Shown: positions 41,856 through 50,754, counted from the stretch's first letter. The stretch: DNA of 64,000 nt from Catellatospora sp. KI3 (GCF_029948125.1 NZ_JASAMB010000014.1:142528-206527), one strand, 5' to 3'. Notes: generated by a model from the letters alone, not told the origin. Made by a program: numbers and translations.

Positions 41856-42400
41856 CAGTGCGCTCCCCCGTGCTCGTGGCTGTGCCCGGCGTGGTCATGC
41901 GCGGGCTGCGTCGGCTGCGCGGCGTGGTCGTGGCCCGCCGCGTGGTCGTGGTCGGCGTGGTCGTGAGCGCCGTGATCGTGGCCCGGTGCGGGGGTCTCGC
42001 CCGGCGGGCAGGCGCAGCAGTCGCTGTGCTCGCCGACCAGGCAGCCCAGCTCGTCCACGGCCGGCGGCCGGGTGCCGAAGTAGTCCAGGACCCGCTTGCA
42101 CAGGTCGATCGCCGACGGCAGCGCGTACTGCGGCAGGCCGTGGTAGTGGACGGCGCCGTTGTCCAGCACCTCCAGGCCGCCCTCCAGCGGCTTGCCGTCG
42201 ATCGTGATCGCGTACGTCGTCTCGATGCGGATCTCGTGTCCGTTGTGCACCGCGGTGCGCACCGACGACGAGACGCCGTTCGTGCCGTGGCTGTGGCCGT
42301 GCCCGGCGGTCGAAGGATCGGGCAGCCCGTAGCCCCCGGCCCGCAGCGCGGCCGTGAAGTCGGCGGATCCGCCGCCGCCCTCATCCCTGACAAGACTCAC
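41855..42400 (-). CDS. His-rich protein coupled to tyrosinase (putative copper partner)
   Basis: A 181-residue protein from GTG 42400 with GGAGG upstream. Residues about 50-120 form a small domain (IRIETTYAITIDGKPLEGGL, AVHYHGLPQYALPSAIDLCKRV). The tail has a CLVGEHSDCCACPPG Cys cluster and a long HDH/HxH repeat (about 15 His in 40 residues), plus HGHSHG near the N-terminus. The metal-binding tail and coupling to a tyrosinase suggest copper delivery, a MelC1-like job by a different fold. The function is inferred from context. Confidence 0.75.
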   Translation of the reverse strand: MSLVRDEGGGGSADFTAALRAGGYGLPDPSTAGHGHSHGTNGVSSSVRTAVHNGHEIRIETTYAITIDGKPLEGGLEVLDNGAVHYHGLPQYALPSAIDLCKRVLDYFGTRPPAVDELGCLVGEHSDCCACPPGETPAPGHDHGAHDHADHDHAAGHDHAAQPTQPAHDHAGHSHEHGGAH

Positions 42401-42525
42401 TGTTCCTCCACCGTCCTACCCCGAGGCCCCGCCCAGAACGCGGGGCCACCGCACTGTGCCACCGGGTGTGCGCGCGGGCAACGAGTCGACGGCATTCGGA
42501 CATCCGGCGTCCGGACCGTCCGGAT

Positions 42526-43191
42526 TCAGCGGGTCGGCGCGTGGCGGGCGTACGTGTCGAGGCGGGTGGCGAGCTCGGTCGGGCGGCTCAGCGCCGGGGT
42601 GTGCGCGGTGTCGATCTCATCCGCCGTGACGCCCAGGCGGTCGTGGGCGACGCGGTGCAGGTACGCGGGCGGGAACATGCGGTCGCGGCGGCCGATCAGC
42701 ACCCGGGTGGGCACGTCGGGCCAGGCCGCCATGGGGATCGGCTCGCCCAGGCGGGCCTCGGACTGGGTGCGCCCGCGCCGCAGCGCCTCGGCGGCCAGGT
42801 CGGCCGGTACGTCGTGGTAGAACAGTTCGACCGGATCGTCGTACTGGTCATAGGGCTGCCGGGCGTACGCGGTGGCGTCCCAGTAGGCCGCGGGCGACTC
42901 GGCGGGCGCCGGGATCATCGGTGCCACCAGGACGAGCTGGCGCACCGGCAGCCGCGTGCAGACCAGCGGTGCGGTGAACCCGCCCAGCGACTGCCCCACC
43001 ACGACCAGGTCCCGGCGGTCGCCGACGGCATCGGCCACCGTGTCGGCGTACTCCGGCAGGCCGGCCGCGTCATCGTCGCAGGGCAGGTCCGGCGCGACCG
43101 TGTCGTGGCCCCGGGCGCGCAGCTCGGCTTCGACCAGGTGCCAGTACCAGCCCACGTCACCGGCGCCGTGGATGAGAACGAAAGTGGTCAT
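42526..43191 (-). CDS. alpha/beta hydrolase (salicylate esterase-like)
   Basis: A 221-residue protein from ATG 43191: MTTFVLIHGAGDVGWYWHLV, nucleophile elbow VVGQSLGG, an acid in LIGRRDRMFPP and a late His in IDTAHTPALSRP. This is the compact EstC/methyl-esterase-like branch of alpha/beta hydrolases. The catalytic Ser-Asp-His set appears complete. Neighbours give no clue to its substrate. Confidence 0.9.
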   Translation of the reverse strand: MTTFVLIHGAGDVGWYWHLVEAELRARGHDTVAPDLPCDDDAAGLPEYADTVADAVGDRRDLVVVGQSLGGFTAPLVCTRLPVRQLVLVAPMIPAPAESPAAYWDATAYARQPYDQYDDPVELFYHDVPADLAAEALRRGRTQSEARLGEPIPMAAWPDVPTRVLIGRRDRMFPPAYLHRVAHDRLGVTADEIDTAHTPALSRPTELATRLDTYARHAPTR

Positions 43192-43250
43192 CCTCCGGTG
43201 ATACCCGCTGCTTCCCACCCGGACACCGCGCACCGCCGGGAAGCGCCGGA

Positions 43251-43931
43251 TCAGGCCAGCTCGACCGGCCCGTAGCAGGTGCGCTCGGCACCGGTGGCCA
43301 GCGCCCAGTAGCGGTCGCCGTAGGACCAGTGCCACCACTCGGTGGGATAGTTGACCATGCCGGCGCCGCGCAGTGCGCCGGACAGGATCTCCCGGTTGCC
43401 CCGGGCCCGCGCCGACACCAGCGGCGATGCGGTGAAGCAGGCGTCCTGGCTAGCCAGCGGGGTCGCGTTCACCTCGGTGCCGAGGTCGAGCTCGGTGCCG
43501 TCCTCGGCGCACAGGGTCAGGTCGACGGTGCCGCCGGTGCTGTGCGGGGCGACGCCGGGCGGCGACACGTACTTGCTGGCCTCGACGTGCAGGCGCTGCT
43601 CGTCCCAGCCCGGCTGGACCTCGCGCAGCTGCTCGCGGTACTGCTCGAAGTAGGCGGTCTGCAGCCGCAGCGGCCGGTATGCCTCGATCACCAGCAGCCG
43701 CAGCCCGCCGGGCAGGGCACGCTGGGCCGACAGCAGCCGCTCGACGGTGCCCTCACGCAGGTGGGCGTAGGCGCCCGCCGCATCGGCGAGCCGGTCGTCC
43801 ACCAGCAGGTCCGGCACCTCGCGCAGGTCCACCATCGCCTCACCGTCGTCGCCCAGCGGGATGGCCGCGATCCGCGGATCGGACAGCAGGACCATGGCCG
43901 GTGCCGCCGGGGCGGTCAGCAGTTCGCTCAT
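43251..43931 (-). CDS. VanX/DdpX-type D-Ala-D-Ala dipeptidase
   Basis: A 226-residue M15D-family peptidase from ATG 43931. The zinc-binding pattern APHSTGGTVDLTL (His and Asp) and EWWHWSYGD (catalytic Glu and third ligand His) is intact, as is the EAYRPLRLQTAYF region. VanX enzymes hydrolyse D-Ala-D-Ala and other dipeptides. There is no VanH/VanA pair here, so a role in glycopeptide resistance is unlikely; dipeptide salvage or wall remodelling fits better. It is divergent from the gene at 44097 across a palindrome-rich gap. Confidence 0.92.
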   Translation of the reverse strand: MSELLTAPAAPAMVLLSDPRIAAIPLGDDGEAMVDLREVPDLLVDDRLADAAGAYAHLREGTVERLLSAQRALPGGLRLLVIEAYRPLRLQTAYFEQYREQLREVQPGWDEQRLHVEASKYVSPPGVAPHSTGGTVDLTLCAEDGTELDLGTEVNATPLASQDACFTASPLVSARARGNREILSGALRGAGMVNYPTEWWHWSYGDRYWALATGAERTCYGPVELA

Positions 43932-44096
43932 GCCCGCAAGCTCACCGCGGCGACCGTTAGCCCGGCATGAGCGCCGACGCTCACACCGGGCTAACAACCC
44001 GCCTGATCCGGGTCCCTGATACGTCCGGGACACGACGTATCAGGCCCGACCCGGCCCCGCTCTTTCTCGCAGATGTCCCGACCGGAGGAGAGCCGT
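43932..44096. promoter_or_regulatory. divergent regulatory gap with two palindromes
   Basis: 43956-43995 is a 40-bp imperfect palindrome with outer arms GTTAGCCCGG/CCGGGCTAAC and inner arms TGAGCG/CGCTCA. 44015-44044 is a second inverted repeat, CCTGATACGTC/GACGTATCAGG. Both lie between divergent starts and look like operators. GGAGGAG at about 44083-44089 is the RBS of the following gene. Confidence 0.6.
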
Positions 44097-45227
44097 ATGA
44101 ACTACCAGGCCGCCATCAACCAGTACAACGCGGGCGCCACGGCGACCGTGACCGCGCTGCAGAACCACCTGCTCGCCGTCGTCTGGCCCGGGGCCGCGCC
44201 CCAGGTCAACATCGCCGCCGACGGTACGCTCGCGGCCGGTGCGGTGCGCCCGCACTTCGACAGCGCCACGAACACCGTCACCATCGCGCACAACGGCGCC
44301 TCGGCCGCGGACGTCCTGGACAACCTGCTGTTCGAGGTCAACAACGCGCTCAACCCGAAGATCGCCGCGGCGGCCGCGCTGTCGAAGGCGACCCCCGTCG
44401 GCGACCTGGGCGACCACAAGATCGTCGCCGAGTACGACACGTTCAAGCTGTACGTGCGCGACCTCGCGATCATCTTCGCGGGCGGCAACCCGAACAACTT
44501 CCCCGGCCTGGTCGCGGGCGCGCACGCCCTGCCCACCCAGGCCCTCGCCACGATCAACAACTGGATCGCCCTGTACGCGCCGATCTACGCCGCCTACAAC
44601 GTCGCCGGCGCGGCCGCGTTCGTGGTGCACCCGGCGGTGAACATCATGCCGCTGCCGGGCGTCGCCGCCGCTCCGGCGGGCGCCGCCCCGCAGCCGATCC
44701 CGGCCGAGCAGGCCGCGATCCTGCAGTTCGGCACCACCATCCACAACCCGGGCGTGCCCGCGACCAGCGAGCAGTTCTACCTGGCCCTGCTCACCAGCAA
44801 GCGGGTGTACGGCTACGAGCTGGTCCGCGAGTGGAACGTGTCCCAGCTGACCACCTACGTCAGGGGCGTGCACGCGGCCTTCGCCAACGTGATGGCCAGT
44901 CCCCAGGTCCGGCCGGTCAAGGAGGCGTGGGAGAACGAGCGGCGGTTCCGGCCGTACCTGTTCGTGGAGCTGATGGCGCAGCTGCCGAACCTGGTCCCGG
45001 CCGGGGTGATCGGGGCGCAGCACCAGTTCGACCTGGTGATGAGCCAGGTCGCGCTGGAGGAGGCCAGCCGCGCGGTCTCGGGCCGGTGGGACCTCAACGA
45101 CCTGTCCAAGGTCAAGCCGATGGTGCCGTGGCTGCAGCCCGGCCTGCCGCTGCGCAACCAGGTCGACGTGCTGCGGCTGGCGGCGATCCCGGCCAAGCCC
45201 GCGATCAACCTGGCCCGGATCCGCTGA
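44097..45227 (+). CDS. conserved-looking protein of unknown function (376 aa)
   Basis: Not recognised. ATG 44097 has an excellent RBS. The protein starts MNYQAAINQYNAGATATVTA, has TIAHNGASAADVLDNLLFEVNNALNP (helical, Ala/Asn-rich), a long central AVNIMPLPGVAAAPAGAAPQ linker near residue 180-200, and a C-terminal helical part ending in NLARIR. No signal peptide or membrane helix is evident. It has its own palindromic promoter region and a strong terminator, so it is a single-gene unit. It is not an obvious part of the CIS locus that follows. Confidence 0.75.
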   Translation: MNYQAAINQYNAGATATVTALQNHLLAVVWPGAAPQVNIAADGTLAAGAVRPHFDSATNTVTIAHNGASAADVLDNLLFEVNNALNPKIAAAAALSKATPVGDLGDHKIVAEYDTFKLYVRDLAIIFAGGNPNNFPGLVAGAHALPTQALATINNWIALYAPIYAAYNVAGAAAFVVHPAVNIMPLPGVAAAPAGAAPQPIPAEQAAILQFGTTIHNPGVPATSEQFYLALLTSKRVYGYELVREWNVSQLTTYVRGVHAAFANVMASPQVRPVKEAWENERRFRPYLFVELMAQLPNLVPAGVIGAQHQFDLVMSQVALEEASRAVSGRWDLNDLSKVKPMVPWLQPGLPLRNQVDVLRLAAIPAKPAINLARIR

Positions 45228-45306
45228 CCGGGCCCCGGCCCGGCAGCCCGGCAGCCGCCCGCGGTGCCTGCTGACGGCACGCCCCGTACGCCGTGCCTGA
45301 TGATAA

Positions 45307-45343
45307 GGAAAGCCTCCCGGTCGACGGGAGGCTTTCCTTCTTT
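45307..45343 (+). terminator. classic rho-independent terminator
   Basis: A 13-bp stem GGAAAGCCTCCCG/CGGGAGGCTTTCC with a GTCGA loop, followed by TTCTTTC, 80 nt after the stop at 45227. Confidence 0.92.
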
Positions 45344-45509
45344 CGGATTACCGTGGCCGCTCAGTCGTCCTTGCGACGGTCCCGACAGGTATCACCGCTG
45401 CTCGATGGCTGCTCTAATCGATAGGAGCCGTCCCCTCGCGGCGCAGAGCACTGGACCGCGAGCGGGCGGGCCCGCCGACGGCGCCGGGTCGGTGCGGCGC
45501 CGGGCGGCG

Positions 45510-45550
45510 GCCGACGTCCTGTCCGCAGTCGCGGCGGGCAGGACGTCGGC
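45510..45550 (-). terminator. hairpin downstream of the protease-sigma operon
   Basis: A 12-bp perfect stem GCCGACGTCCTG/CAGGACGTCGGC with a 17-nt loop, about 100 nt past the last minus-strand gene (stop at 45648). The rest of 45344-45647 holds no gene that I can support. Confidence 0.55.
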
Positions 45551-45647
45551 GACGAGGGCGCGCACGGGTCGGCCCCGGCTGGCGGAACCGGTGCCGCGGG
45601 CGGGCCGGTGCCATGGGCCGGGGTGGGCCGTCGGCTGGACGGCAGGG

Positions 45648-46088
45648 TCAGATGAGCGTCCACGAGGTCTGGACGGGCTTGTCCCCCTGCGGATAGCAGC
45701 AGAGCCGGACGTTGCCGCGCGCGACGCCGGTCGCGGAGAACCGGCCCAGCGCGTCGGCCTCGACCCAGGTGGGGCCGGCCCCGTGGTCGACGCGGATACG
45801 CGCGGCCTGCGGCGGCACCAGCTGCCCGGTCAACGCGACCGTGGCGCCCGTGACCGCCGCCTCGACCTCGATGGTCAGCTCCCCCGCCGTGAACGTGAAC
45901 AGGTCCGGCGGGGCGTCGCCGCGTACGCCCGCCAGCTCCACCTGCTTGACCAGCTGGGCGAGGGCGGCGTCGGTGTCGCGCCAGGACAACGCCTCCCTCG
46001 CCAGCGTCAGCAGGTGGGCCGGGACCGGGTCCATGCGCGAGGCCAGCCCGCGCAGCTCAGTCGGGGTGTGGTCGTGGTCATGCGGCAT
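45648..46088 (-). CDS. small protein with carboxypeptidase-regulatory-like beta-sandwich
   Basis: A 146-residue protein: a His-rich start (MPHDHDHT), a helical stretch (LAREALSWRDTDAALAQLVK) and a C-terminal Ig/transthyretin-like domain (VALTGQLVPPQAARIRVDHG, ADALGRFSATGVARGNVRLC). It overlaps the sigma factor stop by 11 nt and ends the protease-sigma operon. A similar strand pattern (TDNSGHFTLPAV) closes the cap-like protein at 50755, so this may be a partner of the injection system. Function unknown. Confidence 0.7.
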   Translation of the reverse strand: MPHDHDHTPTELRGLASRMDPVPAHLLTLAREALSWRDTDAALAQLVKQVELAGVRGDAPPDLFTFTAGELTIEVEAAVTGATVALTGQLVPPQAARIRVDHGAGPTWVEADALGRFSATGVARGNVRLCCYPQGDKPVQTSWTLI

Positions 46089-46662
46089 CGCTGCTCAACC
46101 TCCTGCGGAGATGGTCCAGGCAGCGTGCTCTCGTGGGGCCGATGCTGCCGACGGGTATGTCCAAGGCCGCGCTGACCTCGGCGTAGCTTGGCGGCGGATC
46201 CAGCAGCAGCAGGCGCAGCACCGCCTGGCACTGACCGGGCAGCTCGCGTACGGCCTGCCACAGCGCGCGGTCGCGTTCGCGCCGCAGCAGGTCGGAGTCC
46301 GGGGCGTCGTCGCCGCCGGTGTCGCGCGGCTCCAGCGTGATCAGGTCGCCGACCGGCAGGTCCCGGCCCGCCCGGCGCAGCACCGCCAGCGCCTCGCGCC
46401 GGGCGGTGGTGGCCAGCCAGGCGCCCAGCCGCTCCGGCTCGCGGATCGCGCCGAGGTGCTCGACCAGGCGCAGCCAGGTGGCCTGGAAGACGTCCGCGGC
46501 GTCGGCCGAGCCCAGCCGATGGCTGCGCGCCACCGCCCAGACCAGCCCGGAGTACGAGTCGACCAGCGTGTTCCAGGCCCGCTGGTCCCCGGCGGCGGCC
46601 CGCTCCAGCAGGGCCGCCGTGTCCGGCTCCGGCAGCATCGTCTCCTGCGACCCCTGGCTCAT
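46078..46662 (-). CDS. ECF-type RNA polymerase sigma factor
   Basis: A 194-residue protein from ATG 46662. Region 2 has AWNTLVDSYSGLVWAVARSHRL and DAADVFQATWLRLVEHL; region 4 has LPGQCQAVLRLLLLDPPPSYAEVSAALDIPVGSIGPTRARCLDHLRR. No anti-sigma factor with the usual membrane or zinc motif follows; instead the coupled upstream gene is a cytoplasmic protease. The ATGA overlap with the protease suggests that the protease may control sigma activity. Its targets probably include the divergent CHAT gene and CIS operon, but this is inference. Confidence 0.9.
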   Translation of the reverse strand: MSQGSQETMLPEPDTAALLERAAAGDQRAWNTLVDSYSGLVWAVARSHRLGSADAADVFQATWLRLVEHLGAIREPERLGAWLATTARREALAVLRRAGRDLPVGDLITLEPRDTGGDDAPDSDLLRRERDRALWQAVRELPGQCQAVLRLLLLDPPPSYAEVSAALDIPVGSIGPTRARCLDHLRRRLSSDAA

Positions 46663-47840
46663 GACAGCCCCGGGTATCCGCCGATGACCCGCTGCGCCGC
46701 CGTGGACAGGACCGACTTGAGCGCCACCTCGGTCGAGCCGCCGCGGGCCACCTGCTCGGCGAGCAGCCCCACCACGTGCGGGGTGGCGAACGAGGTGCCG
46801 CTCCACAGCGCCCAGCCGGTCGGGAACTGGCTGTGCTTGACGAACGTACTGGTGATGTCCTCGCCGGGGGCGAGCACGGTGACCCACGGACCCGCGTTGC
46901 TCCAGTCGCACAGGCCCTTGCCGTCGTGGGCGGCGACCGCGACGACCTGCCCGGCCCAGGGCTGGTCGGTGCCCGCGAACGCGGCGGGCCAGAACGCGCG
47001 GTCGCGCAGGCCGTCGTTGCCGGCCGCCGCGACCACGAGCCGGTCGCGGCCGCCCAGCAGCTGCCCCAGCGCCACGGCCAGCGCCAGCGGCGGCTGGTCG
47101 TCGAGGGTGTAGCCGCCCAGCGACAGGTTGACCAGCTTCTCGTCGGTGACCCGGGCGAACGAGGCGATCAGGTCGGCCTCGGTGCACAGCCCGAACGTGT
47201 CCAGCAGCCGCACCGCCCGGACGTCGGCTTTGGCGGTCTGCGCCGCGATCACGCCGATGATGAAGTTGGCATGGCCGACGTCGCCGTCGATCACGCCGTC
47301 GTCGTCGACGTCGGTGTCGGTCTCGTAGTCGGCCGCCGTGGCGGTGTAGGCGTGCGCCGGCAGCGGGCTCTCCCGCCACACGCCGGTGTCGATCACCATG
47401 ACGGGCACGTCCCGGCGCGGCTTGTCGACCGTCGGCGGCATGGTGGGCTGCGCGGCGGGCTGCGGGGGCCCGAACGGTCCGCCGTGCTCGAAGGGCGTGG
47501 ACACGAAGACGTGGTTGGGCGCCGCGACCGTGCGGTCGTCGCCGTCGCGCGCGGCGGCCTGCCGTACCTTGCGGGCGGCGGCGGGCACGTCCAGGCCGTC
47601 GGCGGTCAGCCGCAGCAGGCCGGGCGCCACGACGGCCTCCTGGACGCGGTCGGCGTGGCCGAGGCCGCCGAGCACCCGCTCGGCGGACTGCCGATGGTCG
47701 GTGAGCACCAGCAGCTCGTTGCGGGCGAACCAGACAGGCCGGCGACCGGCGCGGGTCTCCTGGCCGAGCCAGGGCAGCTCGGCCATCCTCCGGGCCCGCC
47801 GGTCCTGCCAGCGGTGCAGGCGGTCCTGCGACATTGCCAT
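46659..47840 (-). CDS. subtilisin-like S8 protease without signal peptide
   Basis: A 393-residue protein from ATG 47840. The catalytic triad is Asp151 (VMVIDTGVW), His190 (VGHANFIIGVIAAQ) and Ser350 (WSGTSFATPHVVG), with the oxyanion Asn in VVAAAGNDGL. The first about 140 residues (RWQDRRARRMAELPWLGQE) have no signal peptide or membrane helix, so it should act in the cytoplasm. It heads a minus-strand operon with the sigma factor and is divergent to the CHAT protease gene, giving two different proteases back to back. Confidence 0.93.
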   Translation of the reverse strand: MAMSQDRLHRWQDRRARRMAELPWLGQETRAGRRPVWFARNELLVLTDHRQSAERVLGGLGHADRVQEAVVAPGLLRLTADGLDVPAAARKVRQAAARDGDDRTVAAPNHVFVSTPFEHGGPFGPPQPAAQPTMPPTVDKPRRDVPVMVIDTGVWRESPLPAHAYTATAADYETDTDVDDDGVIDGDVGHANFIIGVIAAQTAKADVRAVRLLDTFGLCTEADLIASFARVTDEKLVNLSLGGYTLDDQPPLALAVALGQLLGGRDRLVVAAAGNDGLRDRAFWPAAFAGTDQPWAGQVVAVAAHDGKGLCDWSNAGPWVTVLAPGEDITSTFVKHSQFPTGWALWSGTSFATPHVVGLLAEQVARGGSTEVALKSVLSTAAQRVIGGYPGLS

Positions 47841-47963
47841 CGTGGTCCTCCAGGTCGGCGTGTTGCGTCGTGCAACAGAGTGCGGGCGGCGGCCTCCTGA
47901 TACATCGCGATCTGTCACAACGACGACACTGGTGACTGTGCTGATTGGACCGGTGCGAGAGTT
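47841..47963. promoter_or_regulatory. divergent promoter between S8 and CHAT protease genes
   Basis: A 123-nt gap holding the inverted repeat TGTTGC-gtcgt-GCAACA at 47861-47876 and AT-richer patches at about 47900-47945. It probably drives both protease units. The repeat is a candidate regulator site. Confidence 0.55.
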
Positions 47964-50534
47964 GTGCGGCATGAGCGCGTACTAGCCATGGTCATGGCCA
48001 ACCCGGAACGGGCCGCCGCACTCGGCGCGCGGCTGCTGGCCCGGGCCGAACGCGACCGCGACCGCCCCGGTGCCTCCACCAGCCTGCGCATCCTGGGGCT
48101 GGCCGCCCGCGAGCTGCAGGAACCCGCGCTGGCCGCGACCCGGCTGCGGCGCTCGATCGCCGTGGCCCGCGAGCATCCGCAGCTGGCGGCCGAGTCCCGG
48201 ATGAGCCTGGCGCTGGTGCTCAACGACCTCGGGCGGCCCCGGGCCGCGCTGCGGGAGATCGATCAGGCGCTGCTGGTGCTGGAGGGGCTGCCGCTGGCCC
48301 GGGCCCGGATGCAGCACGGCATCCTGCTGCGGCGGCTGGGCCGCGACACCGAGGCGCTGGAGGCGTACGGCGCCGCGCTGGCCGCCTTCCGCCGCCACGA
48401 CGACCGGCTGTGGCAGGCGCGGGCGCTGACCAACCGCGGGGTGCTCCAGGCGTACCGGGGGATGCTGGCGCAGGCGAGGGTGGACCTGGAACGGGCCGAG
48501 GACCTGTACCGGGGCCTGTCGCTGACCGCGGCCGTGGCGCAGGTGCAGCACAACCTCGGCTTCGTCGCGGCCCAGGGCGGCGACATCGTCACCGCGCTGA
48601 CCTGGTACGACCGCGCCGACGAGCAGTTCCGCCGCAGCGGCCGCCGCCCCGCCGAGGCGCTGATCGACCGGACCGAGCTGCTGCTGGCGGCGCGGCTGCT
48701 GCCCGAGGCCCACCAGGCGGCCCGGGACGCGGTCGAGCTGGCCGGGTCCACCCGGCTGGGTTCGCTGCTGCCGCAGGCCCGGCTGCTGCTGGCGCAGGCG
48801 GCGCTGGCCGCCGGGGACACCGCCGAGGCGCGCCGGTCGGCGCGGCTGGCCCGGCGGGCCTTCGAACGCCAGCAGCGCGAACGGTGGGCAGTGCACGCCC
48901 GCTACCTGGAGTCGGTGGCGACGGCGCGGCAGAGTCCGCGGCGGCTGCGCACGCTGGCGGCGGCGCTGGACGCGGCGGGCTGGCCGGAGCAGGCCCTGGA
49001 CGCGCGGCTGCGCGCGGCGGCCACCGGCGACGCCGGTGCGCTGGCCGAACTGGCCGCGGTCGACGTGGGCCGGGGGACGGTCCGGCTGCGCATCCGGGCC
49101 TGGCACGCGCGCGCCCTGCACCGCCTGCACCGCGGTGACCGGGCCGGGGCCAGGCGGGCCCTGCTGGCCGGGCTGCGGCTGCTGGACCAGTACCGGGCCG
49201 CACTGGGCGCGACCGAGCTGCGGGTGCTCAGCTCGGCCGAGGGCGGTGAGCTGGCCGGGTTGGGGGTGCGGCTGGCGCTGCTGGAGCGGTCGGGGCGGCA
49301 GGTGCTGGGCTGGGCGGAGCGGTGGCGCGCGGCGACGCTGCGGCTGCCCGCCGGGCGCGGCGACGACGATCCGGTGCTGGCCCGGGAGCTCGCCGAGCTG
49401 CGCCGGGTCAGCGCGGAGCTGGCCGGATACTCCTCCGACGCGATCCGGCGGGCCCGGCCGCTGCAGCGCCAGCGGGTGCTGGAGGACTCGATCCGGCGCC
49501 GCACCTGGCGTACCGCGACCCCGGACGGCGTGGTGGAGACGCCCGGTTCGGTCGACGAGATCGTGGCCCGGCTGGGCGCGCGGGCCCTGGTGGAGCTGGT
49601 CGAGCAGGACGGGCGGCTGCTGGCGGTGGTCGCCGTCGACGGCCGGATCCGGCTGCAGCCGCTGGTCTCGGCGACCGTGGTGGCGGCGGAGCTGGCCGCG
49701 CTGCGGTTCGCGATGCGGCGGCTGGTGCTGCGGTACGGATCGCCGGCCTCGCTGGCGGCGGCGGAGGCGGCCGCCCGGCACGGCGTGCGGCAGCTGGACG
49801 AGTGGCTGCTCGGCGGCCCGCTGTCCCGGCTGGTAGGCGACCGGGACCTGGTGGTGGTCCCGACCGGTGCCCTGCAGGCGCTGCCGTGGTCGGCCCTGCC
49901 GAGCTGCCGGGGCCGGTCGCTGGCGGTGGCGCCGTCGGCGACGGCGTGGGCGCGCGGCGCGGCCGGGGGCGGGGCGCCCGACGGCCGCACGGTGCTGGTG
50001 GCGGCGGCCCGCCCGGAGCACGCGCTCGGCGAGGTACGGGCGCTGGCGGCGCTGGCACCGGCCGCGCGGGTGCTGGCCGGTCCGGACGCGACGGTGCGCG
50101 CGACGCTGGCCGCCATCGACGGCGCCAGCCTGGTGCACCTGGCCGCGCACGGCGAGTTCCGGGCCGACAATCCGCTGTTCTCGCACATCGACCTGGCCGA
50201 CGGGCCGCTGACCGTGCACGACCTGACCGGCCTGCACCGCGCGCCGGACCTGGTGGTGCTGTCGGCGTGCGACACCGGCCTGTCGGCGGTGCATCCGGGC
50301 GACGAACTGATGGGCCTGACCGCCGCGCTGCTCGGGGCCGGTACGCGCACGCTGGTCGCGAGCATCGGGCCGGTCGACGACGGCGCGACGCGGGCGCTGA
50401 TGCTGCAACTGCACGACCGGCTGCGCCACGGCGCCGAGCCGGCCGCCGCCCTGGCCGCCGCGCAGGTCGCGGCCCCGGCCGAGCACTGGGCGACCGCGCA
50501 CAGCTTCTCCTGCTTCGGCGCCGGCGCCGCCTGA
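47964..50534 (+). CDS. TPR-CHAT caspase-like protease
   Basis: An 856-residue protein. Residues about 1-430 are helical TPR-like repeats (for example LALVLNDLGRPRAALREIDQ, ALTNRGVLQAYRGMLAQARVD). Residues about 560-856 are a CHAT domain with catalytic His729 (VHLAAHGEF) and Cys769 (VVLSACDTGLSAVHPGDELMG). CHAT proteases are caspase relatives that cut target proteins after activation, in several cases in defence or cell death. GTG 47964 is taken; ATG 47988 in frame is an alternative. It lies between the S8/sigma operon and the CIS genes and is separated from the latter by a strong hairpin. Confidence 0.92.
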   Translation: MRHERVLAMVMANPERAAALGARLLARAERDRDRPGASTSLRILGLAARELQEPALAATRLRRSIAVAREHPQLAAESRMSLALVLNDLGRPRAALREIDQALLVLEGLPLARARMQHGILLRRLGRDTEALEAYGAALAAFRRHDDRLWQARALTNRGVLQAYRGMLAQARVDLERAEDLYRGLSLTAAVAQVQHNLGFVAAQGGDIVTALTWYDRADEQFRRSGRRPAEALIDRTELLLAARLLPEAHQAARDAVELAGSTRLGSLLPQARLLLAQAALAAGDTAEARRSARLARRAFERQQRERWAVHARYLESVATARQSPRRLRTLAAALDAAGWPEQALDARLRAAATGDAGALAELAAVDVGRGTVRLRIRAWHARALHRLHRGDRAGARRALLAGLRLLDQYRAALGATELRVLSSAEGGELAGLGVRLALLERSGRQVLGWAERWRAATLRLPAGRGDDDPVLARELAELRRVSAELAGYSSDAIRRARPLQRQRVLEDSIRRRTWRTATPDGVVETPGSVDEIVARLGARALVELVEQDGRLLAVVAVDGRIRLQPLVSATVVAAELAALRFAMRRLVLRYGSPASLAAAEAAARHGVRQLDEWLLGGPLSRLVGDRDLVVVPTGALQALPWSALPSCRGRSLAVAPSATAWARGAAGGGAPDGRTVLVAAARPEHALGEVRALAALAPAARVLAGPDATVRATLAAIDGASLVHLAAHGEFRADNPLFSHIDLADGPLTVHDLTGLHRAPDLVVLSACDTGLSAVHPGDELMGLTAALLGAGTRTLVASIGPVDDGATRALMLQLHDRLRHGAEPAAALAAAQVAAPAEHWATAHSFSCFGAGAA

Positions 50535-50556
50535 ACGCACAGTCAAGGTCACCCGA

Positions 50557-50610
50557 GTTGCCCGGCAATCGGGGGTATCGCGAGCCGCATACCCCCGATT
50601 GCCCGGCAAC
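50557..50610 (+). terminator. long hairpin between CHAT gene and CIS operon
   Basis: 22-nt arms, 50557-50578 and 50589-50610, complementary at 20 or 21 positions, with a 10-nt loop. No T-tract follows. It ends the CHAT transcript or acts as a REP-like element. Confidence 0.7.
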
Positions 50611-50754
50611 TTGAACGCCTAGCGCCCCGCCCGGGTCGGATATCGGCGGCGGGGGCGTCGCGCAGCTGACATCGACGGCTGTATCAGCGCCCGCCGCCGC
50701 CCGCTCTGTTTCGCGATCGTGCCGCCCGGCACGAGGCGAGGCGGAGGTGGACGG

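Noticed and set aside
43251..43931. Glycopeptide resistance cassette
   Set aside because: Only a VanX-like gene is present; no VanH, VanA or VanRS neighbours.
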